A stretch of DNA of 32,100 nucleotides from contig CAIYYA010000204.1 in NCBI GenBank assembly GCA_903930255.1, positions 1 to 32,100 of the forward strand, written 5' to 3'. This DNA comes from an uncultured beta proteobacterium (lineage in GTDB: Bacteria > Pseudomonadota > Gammaproteobacteria > Burkholderiales > Burkholderiaceae_C). The position numbers and the translations under genes were made by a program. Below are positions 25,071 to 32,100 of the stretch, in pieces (the first letter of the stretch is position 1; every line of letters begins with the position of its first letter). The notes beneath the pieces were generated by a model. That model was given only the letters and a program-made list of their open reading frames with translations. It was not told the origin of the DNA and searched no databases.

Positions 25071-25607
25071 ATGTCACATCACCACGCCTTGACAGCCGCA
25101 TCGGCGTTGCCGGGTTCGCGCTCAGGAGCCCATGAAGAAACCCTGCAATACCTCACCTTCACGCTCGGCGATGAGGTGTTTGCCATGGACATTCGCAGCG
25201 TGCGCGAAATCATTCAACACGGTGCCATGACCATCGTGCCGTTGATGCCTAGCTTTGTGCGTGGCGTGATCAATTTGCGCGGTGCTGTAGTGCCGGTGAT
25301 CGACCTGCAGTCGCGTTTTGGACGCAACAGTGCCCAATTGGGCAAAAAAACCTGTGTCATTATTTTTGATGTTGGCGCCGAGAGCGACAAGGTTGAGCTG
25401 GGCTTGCTGGTGGATGCTGTGAGTGAAGTGATTGACATCAGCGCTTCACAAATCGAAGCACCACCGCAGTTTGGCACCACCATTCAGCGTGACTTTATTC
25501 GAGGTTTGGGCAAGGTTGGTAGCGAATTTATTGTGATTTTGGAGCCAGAGCGGGCCCTGAATATTGACGACATGGTGGGACTGGCTGAGCAACACCAGCA
25601 GGCCTGA
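25071..25607 (+). CDS. cheW: CheW coupling protein
   Basis: Adaptor (178 residues) linking receptors to CheA P5. The CheW fold begins near residue 25 (LQYLTFTLGDEVFAMDI), with the receptor/CheA-binding loop FVRGVINLRGAVVPVIDL and the late RDFIRGLGKVGSEFIVIL. The N-terminal 22 residues are a low-complexity extension. It starts nine bases after receptor 1 stops, with GAGGTAA as a possible ribosome binding site overlapping that stop. Being enclosed by receptor genes, it is probably dedicated to this array. Confidence 0.95.
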   Translation: MSHHHALTAASALPGSRSGAHEETLQYLTFTLGDEVFAMDIRSVREIIQHGAMTIVPLMPSFVRGVINLRGAVVPVIDLQSRFGRNSAQLGKKTCVIIFDVGAESDKVELGLLVDAVSEVIDISASQIEAPPQFGTTIQRDFIRGLGKVGSEFIVILEPERALNIDDMVGLAEQHQQA

Positions 25608-25686
25608 GATCAAACCATGCCATAGCGTGAGCGGTCTGGACGCCTAGTCCACACACCCTGTCTGAATTATTTTTTTGGAGCCAGTT

Positions 25687-28218
25687 GTGCTAAGTCGTTT
25701 AAACATTGGGCTGCGTCTGGCGGGTGGTTTTGCCATCACGCTGGTTTTTTTAATCATCATTGCCGGTTTGGGCATCACGCGCATCTCGTCCTTGACCGAA
25801 GCCATCGATGGGTTGATTGGCAGCAGTTACCCCAAAACGGTGCAAGCCAACAACGTAATCGACGCAGTGAACATGATCGCCCGTGATTTGCGCGACATCT
25901 TGCTCGAAAAAGACCCTGCCGAAGTGAAAAAGGAATTTGAGCGTATTCCTGAACAACGCAAAATCATTGCCGCCAATTTGGACAAACTTGAAAAATCGAC
26001 TTTTTCTGAAAGTGGTTTGGCCGTGCTGAAAAAAGTCAAGGTTTTGCGGGGCAGTTTTGTGGAAGCCCAAAATCAGACGCTTGAATACGTCAAAAAAGGC
26101 CAGCGTGCAGAAGCGCTTTGGTTTTTTATGAATGATGTGCGGCAAATTCAGGACGATTACGTGGCCGCCATCACGGCCCTGATCGACGCTGAAGCTAAAA
26201 GCATGGAGCAAGCGGGTGTTTCAGCTGCGAGTTTGGCGGCTGAGGCCAAGAGCACCCTGACCGTGCTCGCTTTGCTGACCGTGCTGCTGAGCGGACTGAT
26301 TGCCGTTTTTATGACACGCAGCATCACGCGTCCGTTGGCACGTGCTATGGCAGTTGCCGACGACGTGGCCGCAGGCAAGCTCGACAGTGAAATTGTGGTG
26401 CACAGCACCGATGAAACCGGTCATTTGATGCAGTCTTTGGCGAATATGCAAGGCGTTCTCGGGCAGTTTCAGGCGGCACAAGCTGAGCTTGCGCGCCAAC
26501 ACGATGCCGGCATGCTTGATTTCAAAATGTCAACCCAAGGTTTGCCGGGAGCCTATGCGGCGATGGCTGATTCGACCAATACGCTGGTGCAAGCCCACAT
26601 TGCAGTCAAGATGAAAGTGGTTGAGGTGATGCAAGCCTACACCGCGGGTCAGCTCGATGTGTCAATGGATCGCTTGCCCGGGCAAAAAGCTCGCGTCACC
26701 GATGCTATGGACAAAGTGCAGGCTAGCATGAAAGCGGCCACCGAGGCGGCCACGTTCAACGAACGCATTCGCCTGTCGCTGGATAGCCTGCCGGTGTGCG
26801 TGACGGTGTCGAATGTGCAGGCAGAGCTGGTGCACGCGACGCCGCCAGCCAAAGAGCTGCTCAAGCTGTTTGGTGGTGCCAGTTTTGATGCCAACACGTT
26901 TTATGGCAACCAACTCTCGAGTTTGTTCAAAGACCCGGCGCATGGCAATCTTCTCGATCTGGCTGGGCGCACCGGCCAGGCCATTGACCTCGATGTGAAT
27001 GGTCACCATTTGCGCTTGCTGGCGCGACCCGTGGTAGACAGCCACGGCTTGCCGATTGGTCGCATCACGCAGTGGATCGACCGCACCGATGAAATGGCCG
27101 CCGAACAAGAAGTTGCCGGCATTGTCAGTGCATCGGCGCTCGGCGACATGACTCAGCGGGTTAGTTTGGATGGTAAATCAGGTTTCCTGGGCAACTTGTC
27201 TGCAGCCATGAATCAGCTGCTCGACACCAGTCAGGGCGTTATGACCGACACCGCGCGAGCACTCGAAGCCTTGTCGCAAGGCGATTTAACGCAGCGCATC
27301 ACCGGCGACTACCAAGGCGTCTTTGGACAAGTGAAAAACAGCGCCAATAGCACCGCCGAAAAACTTACCCAGGTAATCGGTGAAGTGCGTGCTGCGGCCG
27401 ATGCCCTCACCGGCGCCGCGAATCAGGTCTCTGCAACTGCCCAGTCGCTCAGCCAGGCAGCGGGTGAACAAGCGGTCAGTGTTGAAAAGACCACCTCTCA
27501 AATTGCTGTGATGAGCGCCTCGATCACGCAAAACAGCGACAACGCCAAAGTGACAGACGGCATGGCGACCAAGGCAAATAAAGAAGCTTCTGAGGGTGGT
27601 AGCGCCGTCAATCAGACTGTGGCGGCTATGAAGAAGATAGCAGCCAAGATTGGCATTGTGGACGACATTGCCTATCAAACCAACCTGCTGGCCTTGAACG
27701 CCGCCATTGAAGCGGCTCGCGCCGGCGAACACGGCAAAGGCTTTGCTGTTGTGGCAGCCGAAGTGCGCAAACTGGCCGAGCGCAGCCAAGAGGCGGCCAA
27801 AGAAATTGGCGAGCTCGCCAGTAGCAGTGTCACCACCGCCGAGCGTGCTGGCAAACTGCTTGACGAAATTGTGCCCAGCATCCAAAAAACCAGCGAACTG
27901 GTGCAAGAGATTGCGGCTGCGAGTAACGAGCAAAGCGAATCGGTCACACAGATTGGCGGTGCCATGGGGCAACTCAGCAAAGCCACCCAGCAAAACGCCA
28001 GTGCCTCAGAAGAGTTGGCGGCCACCAGCGAAGAATTGTCGGGGCAAGCCGAGCAGTTGCAGCAAAGCATTGCGTTTTTTAACACCGGTGAAGAGCAGGC
28101 TCCCGTGCGCGACCGCCACGCCTTACCGGCACCGAGCCAGCGTGGAGGCAAAGCCAGAGCCCCGCTGCTGGCAGCGCCCGTGCGGCGCAGCGATTCGGCT
28201 AATTTCAAAGCGTATTGA
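25687..28218 (+). CDS. Methyl-accepting chemotaxis protein 2 (HAMP-PAS-HAMP type)
   Basis: Chemoreceptor (843 residues) paralogous to receptors 1 and 3. TM1 about 12-31, a helical periplasmic domain about 32-188 unlike that of receptor 1, TM2 about 190-208, HAMP about 209-262, PAS about 356-469, a second HAMP-like part, then the signalling domain with the conserved hairpin tip and the same SANFKAY tail. I chose GTG 25687: GGAG (25677-25680) lies six bases upstream and the N-terminus [14 protein letters not shown] leads straight into TM1. The TTG at 25675 lies within the ribosome binding region and is less likely. The periplasmic part has a charged stretch ([20 protein letters not shown]). Ligand unknown. 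Confidence 0.93.
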   Translation: MLSRLNIGLRLAGGFAITLVFLIIIAGLGITRISSLTEAIDGLIGSSYPKTVQANNVIDAVNMIARDLRDILLEKDPAEVKKEFERIPEQRKIIAANLDKLEKSTFSESGLAVLKKVKVLRGSFVEAQNQTLEYVKKGQRAEALWFFMNDVRQIQDDYVAAITALIDAEAKSMEQAGVSAASLAAEAKSTLTVLALLTVLLSGLIAVFMTRSITRPLARAMAVADDVAAGKLDSEIVVHSTDETGHLMQSLANMQGVLGQFQAAQAELARQHDAGMLDFKMSTQGLPGAYAAMADSTNTLVQAHIAVKMKVVEVMQAYTAGQLDVSMDRLPGQKARVTDAMDKVQASMKAATEAATFNERIRLSLDSLPVCVTVSNVQAELVHATPPAKELLKLFGGASFDANTFYGNQLSSLFKDPAHGNLLDLAGRTGQAIDLDVNGHHLRLLARPVVDSHGLPIGRITQWIDRTDEMAAEQEVAGIVSASALGDMTQRVSLDGKSGFLGNLSAAMNQLLDTSQGVMTDTARALEALSQGDLTQRITGDYQGVFGQVKNSANSTAEKLTQVIGEVRAAADALTGAANQVSATAQSLSQAAGEQAVSVEKTTSQIAVMSASITQNSDNAKVTDGMATKANKEASEGGSAVNQTVAAMKKIAAKIGIVDDIAYQTNLLALNAAIEAARAGEHGKGFAVVAAEVRKLAERSQEAAKEIGELASSSVTTAERAGKLLDEIVPSIQKTSELVQEIAAASNEQSESVTQIGGAMGQLSKATQQNASASEELAATSEELSGQAEQLQQSIAFFNTGEEQAPVRDRHALPAPSQRGGKARAPLLAAPVRRSDSANFKAY

Positions 28219-28228
28219 ACTAAACCCA

Positions 28229-30796
28229 ATGAGCCTACCGATGAACTCGACCCAAACCAAAAGCCAGCTTTCAATCAAAGCCCGCATCCTTGCGGGCTTT
28301 GCCTTGCCGATCGTTTTGTTCATAGGCTTCACAATCTGGTTTTCGGGGCAGCTCAGCCAAGTTAAGCAAAGCATGAGTCAGGTGGCTGAAAACAGTGTGG
28401 AATATGCTTTGCTGGCCACCGCGATGGACAAAAATGTGGTGCAAATTCAGCAATTTTTGTCGGATGTGTCGGCTACCCAAGGCAAGGACGGGCTTGACGA
28501 TGGCTTTAAAAACGCACAAACCAATTTTGACGAACTCAGCGCTGCGTTGAGCAAATTTGACAAGCATTTTGCCGATGCCGGCGACAAAGCCGCGCAGCAG
28601 CAAATTGGGCAGATCAAGGGTGATGCCGCAAGTTATTTTGCCATTGGTCAAAGCATGGCCAAAGCCTTCGTGGCAGGGGGACCCGCAACAGGCAACAAGC
28701 TGATGGCGGACTTTGACGCGGCGAGTGAAAAGCTGCAAAAAAAACTGGCACCCTTTGTGCAGGCGCAGGTTGCACAAATGAAAACCGATTTGGCCAATGC
28801 GTCAGGAAAAATCGACCAAGTGTCCCAGTTGGGCATGGTGATTGTGGCGCTGGCACTGCTGTTGGCGGTGGCGGTGGCGTTTTGGGTTACGTCGAGCATC
28901 ACACGGCCGTTAGCCAGTGCCTTGCGTGTGGCACACGCAGTAGCGGCCGGCAATATGAATGCCACTATTGAGGTGGATGACAGCGAGATCGGTCAGCTGA
29001 TGGCGCCCTTGGCGAAGATGCAAGAAACCCTGCTGCAGTTTGAGTCGGCTCAACTAGAGATGACACGCCAGCATGATGCCGGCATGCTCGACTATCAGAT
29101 GCCCACCGACCAGCTGCAAGGTGTGTACCGTGGCATGGGGCTGTCAATCAACCAATTGGTGCAGGCGCACATTGCAGTCAAAATGAAAGTCGTCGAAGTG
29201 GTGCAAGCCTATACCGAAGGCCGCCTTGATGTGCAAATGGATCGACTACCCGGACAAAAAGCCCGCGTCACTGAAGCCATGGACAATGTCCAAGTTGCGA
29301 TGAAAATTGCGGCAGAAGCGGCCACCTTCAACGAGCGCATCCGGCTGTCGCTCGACAGTCTGCCCGTGTCTGTGACCGTTTCAAACGACCAAGCGCAATT
29401 GGTGCATGCCACTCCCCCTGCCAAAGAACTGCTCAAGCTATTTGGGGGCGCTAGTTTTGACGGTGACAAGTTTTATGGCAATAAGCTCTCATCGCTGTTT
29501 AAAGACCACACGCATGTAACCCAATTTGACCAAGCGGTGCGCACCGGGCAAGCCATTGACATGGAAGTTGCCGGCCATCAGCTGCGCTTGTTGGCACGTC
29601 CGGTTCACGATGCCAGTGGTCAGCCGATCGGGCGTATCACCCAGTGGATCGACCGCACTGATGAGTTGGCGTCGGAGCGCGAGGTGGCCTCTATCGTTAG
29701 CGCATCGGCTCAAGGCGACATGACCCAACGTGTCTCGCTACAAGGAAAAACTGGCTTTTTTGCCAATCTGTCGGCTGCCATGAATCAATTGATTGAAACC
29801 AGTCAGATCGTGATGACCGACACCGCCCGGGCACTTGAGGCGCTGTCACAAGGTGATTTGACGCAGCGCATCACGGGTGACTACCACGGTTTATTTGGCC
29901 AAGTGAAAGACAGCGCCAACAGCACCGCCGAAAAACTCACGCAGGTGATGGGCGAGGTTCGTGCTGCGGCCAATGCCCTTACTGGCGCAGCTAACCAGGT
30001 CTCTGCCACCGCCCAGTCACTGAGTCAGGCCGCCAGCGAGCAAGCGGCCAGCGTGGAACAGTCCACGTCACGTATCAATACCATGAGCGCCTCGATCTCG
30101 CAAAACAGCGACAACGCCAAAGTGACCGACGGCATGGCCACCAAAACCAATAAAGAAGCGATTGAGGGCGGCAGCGCCGTCAATCAGACGGTGGTAGCTA
30201 TGAAACAAATAGCAGCCAAGATTGGTATCGTTGACGACATTGCCTATCAAACCAACCTGCTGGCCTTGAACGCAGCCATTGAAGCCGCCCGTGCAGGCGA
30301 ACACGGCAAAGGCTTTGCGGTGGTGGCCGCCGAGGTGCGCAAACTGGCCGAGCGCAGCCAAGAGGCGGCCAAAGAAATTGGCGAGCTCGCCAGCAACAGC
30401 GTCACCACCGCCGAGCGCGCCGGCAAACTGCTCGACGAAATTGTCCCGAGCATTCAAAAAACCAGCGAACTGGTGCAAGAAATTGCCGCAGCCAGCAGCG
30501 AGCAAAGCGAATCGGTGGTGCAAATTGGCGGCGCTATGGGGCAACTCAGCAAAGCCACCCAGCAAAACGCCAGCGCCTCCGAAGAGCTGGCCGCTACCAG
30601 CGAAGAGCTCTCAGGCCAGGCCGAGCAACTGCAGCAAAGCATTGCCTTTTTTAACACCGGCGAAGCGCAGGCACCCGTGAGCGACCGCCACGCCCTGCCG
30701 GCGCCGAGCCGCCGGGCTGCGCCGGGCAAAGCCAGTGCCCCGCTGCTTGCTGCACCAGTGCGGCGCAGCAATTCGGCGAATTTCAAAGCGTATTAA
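28229..30796 (+). CDS. Methyl-accepting chemotaxis protein 3 (HAMP-PAS-HAMP type)
   Basis: Chemoreceptor (855 residues), third of the tandem set. TM1 about 20-39, a helical sensor about 40-199 with [20 protein letters not shown] (a pattern seen in four-helix-bundle sensors), TM2 about 200-221, then HAMP, PAS, HAMP-like and signalling domains as in receptors 1 and 2, and the SANFKAY tail. The frame is open far upstream into receptor 2, but ATG 28229, ten bases after that gene's stop, gives a normal N-terminus; ATG 28241 is almost as good. Neither has a strong ribosome binding site, so coupling to receptor 2 is likely. Differences from receptors 1 and 2 concentrate in the periplasmic domain. 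Confidence 0.92.
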   Translation: MSLPMNSTQTKSQLSIKARILAGFALPIVLFIGFTIWFSGQLSQVKQSMSQVAENSVEYALLATAMDKNVVQIQQFLSDVSATQGKDGLDDGFKNAQTNFDELSAALSKFDKHFADAGDKAAQQQIGQIKGDAASYFAIGQSMAKAFVAGGPATGNKLMADFDAASEKLQKKLAPFVQAQVAQMKTDLANASGKIDQVSQLGMVIVALALLLAVAVAFWVTSSITRPLASALRVAHAVAAGNMNATIEVDDSEIGQLMAPLAKMQETLLQFESAQLEMTRQHDAGMLDYQMPTDQLQGVYRGMGLSINQLVQAHIAVKMKVVEVVQAYTEGRLDVQMDRLPGQKARVTEAMDNVQVAMKIAAEAATFNERIRLSLDSLPVSVTVSNDQAQLVHATPPAKELLKLFGGASFDGDKFYGNKLSSLFKDHTHVTQFDQAVRTGQAIDMEVAGHQLRLLARPVHDASGQPIGRITQWIDRTDELASEREVASIVSASAQGDMTQRVSLQGKTGFFANLSAAMNQLIETSQIVMTDTARALEALSQGDLTQRITGDYHGLFGQVKDSANSTAEKLTQVMGEVRAAANALTGAANQVSATAQSLSQAASEQAASVEQSTSRINTMSASISQNSDNAKVTDGMATKTNKEAIEGGSAVNQTVVAMKQIAAKIGIVDDIAYQTNLLALNAAIEAARAGEHGKGFAVVAAEVRKLAERSQEAAKEIGELASNSVTTAERAGKLLDEIVPSIQKTSELVQEIAAASSEQSESVVQIGGAMGQLSKATQQNASASEELAATSEELSGQAEQLQQSIAFFNTGEAQAPVSDRHALPAPSRRAAPGKASAPLLAAPVRRSNSANFKAY

Positions 30797-30821
30797 CTTT
30801 TCGTTGGAGTAAGGCAAACAC

Positions 30822-31340
30822 ATGAAATACAAAGTTGAACCGACCGCACGTGAACGCGTTATGCGTGAAGACGATTTCATCGTCTCAAAAACTGACCTCA
30901 AAGGTCATATTACCTATTTCAACCGGGTTTTTGTCGAGTTTGCTGGCTATGAGCCCGACGAGTTAAGGGGCGCTCAGCACAATATCGTGCGTCACCCCGA
31001 CATGCCGCGCGGTGTCTTCAAGTTTTTGTGGGACACGCTAGGGCAGGGAAAAGAATGCTTTGCATACGTCAAAAACATGACCAAAGACGGCAGTTATTAC
31101 TGGGTTTTTGCCAACGTGACGCCCGATCTGGACGAGCAGGGTCGGGTGGTGGGTTATTTTTCGGTGCGGCGCAAAGCCAAGCCGGCAGCGATTGCGGTGA
31201 TTGCCGATGTCTATAAGGCCATGCTGGCCGAAGAAAACCGGGTCGGACCGAAAGACGCTTGCACTGCATCGTTGGCGCTTTTGGGTGGTGTTTTGAAGCA
31301 AAAAGGACTCAGCTATGAACAACTCATCCTCAGCCTCTGA
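30822..31340 (+). CDS. Stand-alone Aer-type PAS protein (putative FAD redox sensor)
   Basis: Soluble protein (172 residues) consisting of one PAS domain (about 10-125) plus a short helical tail. It closely resembles the N-terminal PAS of the aerotaxis receptor Aer: Asn34, then NIVRHPDMP with Arg57, His58 and Asp60, and KNMTKDGSYYWVFANVTP. The Arg/His/Asp residues match, even in numbering, E. coli Aer positions reported as important for FAD binding. No membrane helix, HAMP or signalling domain is present. The following receptor gene overlaps it by 26 bases and begins with a membrane hairpin like the one Aer has after its PAS. Together they look like a split Aer, comparable to CetB/CetA of Campylobacter. 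TTGGAGTAAGG precedes the ATG. Confidence 0.92.
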   Translation: MKYKVEPTARERVMREDDFIVSKTDLKGHITYFNRVFVEFAGYEPDELRGAQHNIVRHPDMPRGVFKFLWDTLGQGKECFAYVKNMTKDGSYYWVFANVTPDLDEQGRVVGYFSVRRKAKPAAIAVIADVYKAMLAEENRVGPKDACTASLALLGGVLKQKGLSYEQLILSL

Positions 31341-32100
31341 AGGTTCAGGCTACGTTTGGGCGATGGGCGGCATTTTGCTGCTCGGTGCGCTGGCACAAAG
31401 CTGGCACGAGGGCTGGGGCGCCTTTGCCCTTGTCTGGCTGCTACCGGCGTTGCTGATACTGGTGTTTTGGCATTTGAGTTTGCAACGCCAGATGCGCAGT
31501 GTGCTAGATATTCAGGGCATTGCGCAAAATGTGGCACAAGGCAAATTGAGCCAACGCTTGCACGATATTCCGGCCAGCGGCATGCTGCACGATGTTTGTT
31601 GGGATATCAATGACATGCTCGATCAGTTAGAGGCCTGCTTTCGTGAGCAGGCAACTGCATTGCACTACGCCAGTCGCGCTGATTATTTCAGGTTGGCTCA
31701 GTCCGAAGGTTTGCGTGGCACCTTCAGCAAGTCGCTGGAGCAAACCAACCAGTCATTGCGTGCCATGGCAGCGGCTGATGCTGCAGAAAAAGCCGCAGCC
31801 TTGGCCAAAGAGACCGCTCAAGTGAAGGAGCGTGAGGTGGCCAACGAAAACCTGCGCATTCGCATGGCGCTCGACAGCCTGCCTGAATGTGTAACCATTT
31901 CTAACGCTGAGGCGGCTTATGTGCATGGCACACCAGCGGCCAACCAGTTGCTCAAGCTGTTCGGTGGTCCCAGTTTTGATGCTGAAAAGTTTTATGGCAA
32001 CAAACTCAGTAGTTTGTTGAAAGACCCGCAGGCTGTTGCCAAGTTTGATAGCGCTGTGCAGTCGGGTGAATTCGTCGATGCCGAAATTGAGGGGCGGCAA
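31315..32100 (+). CDS. Methyl-accepting chemotaxis protein 4, Aer/CetA-like (3' end beyond window)
   Basis: Open frame from ATG 31315 to the window end (262 codons, no stop). After a Ser-rich start come two hydrophobic helices (about 14-28 and 34-53) separated by a very short loop, so there is no periplasmic sensor. A HAMP-like region (about 57-145, including GLRGTFSKSLEQTNQSL) and a coiled coil (about 147-180) lead into a PAS domain starting RIRMALDSLPECVTISN. That PAS is clearly the same type as in receptors 1-3 (QLLKLFGGPSFDAEKFYGNK). The signalling domain must follow outside the window. The start lies 26 bases inside the PAS gene, with AAAAGGA (31300-31306) eight bases upstream. It is probably the transducer partner of that PAS protein. 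Confidence 0.85.
   Translation, partial: MNNSSSASEGSGYVWAMGGILLLGALAQSWHEGWGAFALVWLLPALLILVFWHLSLQRQMRSVLDIQGIAQNVAQGKLSQRLHDIPASGMLHDVCWDINDMLDQLEACFREQATALHYASRADYFRLAQSEGLRGTFSKSLEQTNQSLRAMAAADAAEKAAALAKETAQVKEREVANENLRIRMALDSLPECVTISNAEAAYVHGTPAANQLLKLFGGPSFDAEKFYGNKLSSLLKDPQAVAKFDSAVQSGEFVDAEIEGRQ

Noticed and set aside
25637-25651. TGGAC/GTCCA hairpin upstream of receptor 2 considered as terminator
   Set aside because: It has only five base pairs and is followed by ACACACC rather than a T-run; the genes appear to continue as one unit.
27707-28228. Long in-frame extension upstream of receptor 3
   Set aside because: It overlaps the signalling domain of receptor 2 in another frame and its translation is Lys/Pro/Ser-rich shadow sequence; a normal start with a leading TM helix exists at 28229.
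31753-32100. 115-residue minus-strand frame at the window end
   Set aside because: It lies opposite the fourth receptor, whose plus-strand translation shows clear membrane, HAMP-like and PAS segments.

Overview
The window looks like a chromosomal segment of a betaproteobacterium of the family Comamonadaceae (Rhodoferax/Polaromonas-like). The basis is the protein sequences, the dprA-LysM-def-fmt arrangement, and short dispersed repeats of a type I remember from that family. No database search was possible, so the family is an inference.

Region 1 (1-11091, + strand) is a phenol degradation operon that enters the window inside dmpN. The order is dmpN'-O-P-Q-B-[heme-binding-like gene]-C-D-E-F-G-H-I, colinear with the Pseudomonas CF600 dmp operon except for the extra gene between B and C. 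Phenol is hydroxylated to catechol (dmpN, O, P). Catechol is cleaved in meta position (dmpB, iron kept reduced by the ferredoxin dmpQ). The semialdehyde is processed by hydrolysis (dmpD) or by oxidation, tautomerisation and decarboxylation (dmpC, I, H). The dienoate is then taken by hydratase, aldolase and acylating aldehyde dehydrogenase (dmpE, G, F) to pyruvate and acetyl-CoA. Spacers D/E, E/F and G/H have been enlarged, two of them by small dispersed repeats. A 24-bp perfect palindrome ends the operon.

Region 2 (11109-16331) is housekeeping. dprA and a LysM protein lie on the minus strand; def, fmt, azlC and azlD lie on the plus strand, overlapping head to tail. dprA carries two copies of a 30-bp repeat unit inside its reading frame.

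Region 3 (16429-32100, + strand) is a large chemosensory locus that leaves the window. Its order is: Hpt protein, response regulator, receptor with a C-terminal Cache-like domain, CheZ-like helical protein, CheY, STAS protein, CheA, receptor 1, CheW, receptor 2, receptor 3, a stand-alone Aer-type PAS protein, and a fourth receptor cut by the window end. CheA contains two 24-residue repeats resembling the cyclic-di-GMP-binding MshEN motifs between its P2 and P3 domains. Receptors 1-3 share nearly identical cytoplasmic halves (HAMP-PAS-HAMP-signalling) behind unrelated periplasmic sensors. The PAS protein and the last receptor overlap and look like a split aerotaxis/energy-taxis receptor. No cheR, cheB or cheD is visible; they may lie downstream.

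Heptanucleotide arrays (TTAGTTG-like units followed by inverted AACTAAA/AACTCAA-like units) occupy three spacers: LysM/dprA, cheY/STAS and STAS/cheA. No rRNA, tRNA, CRISPR array or insertion sequence was seen, and no gene-free stretch exceeds 150 bases.
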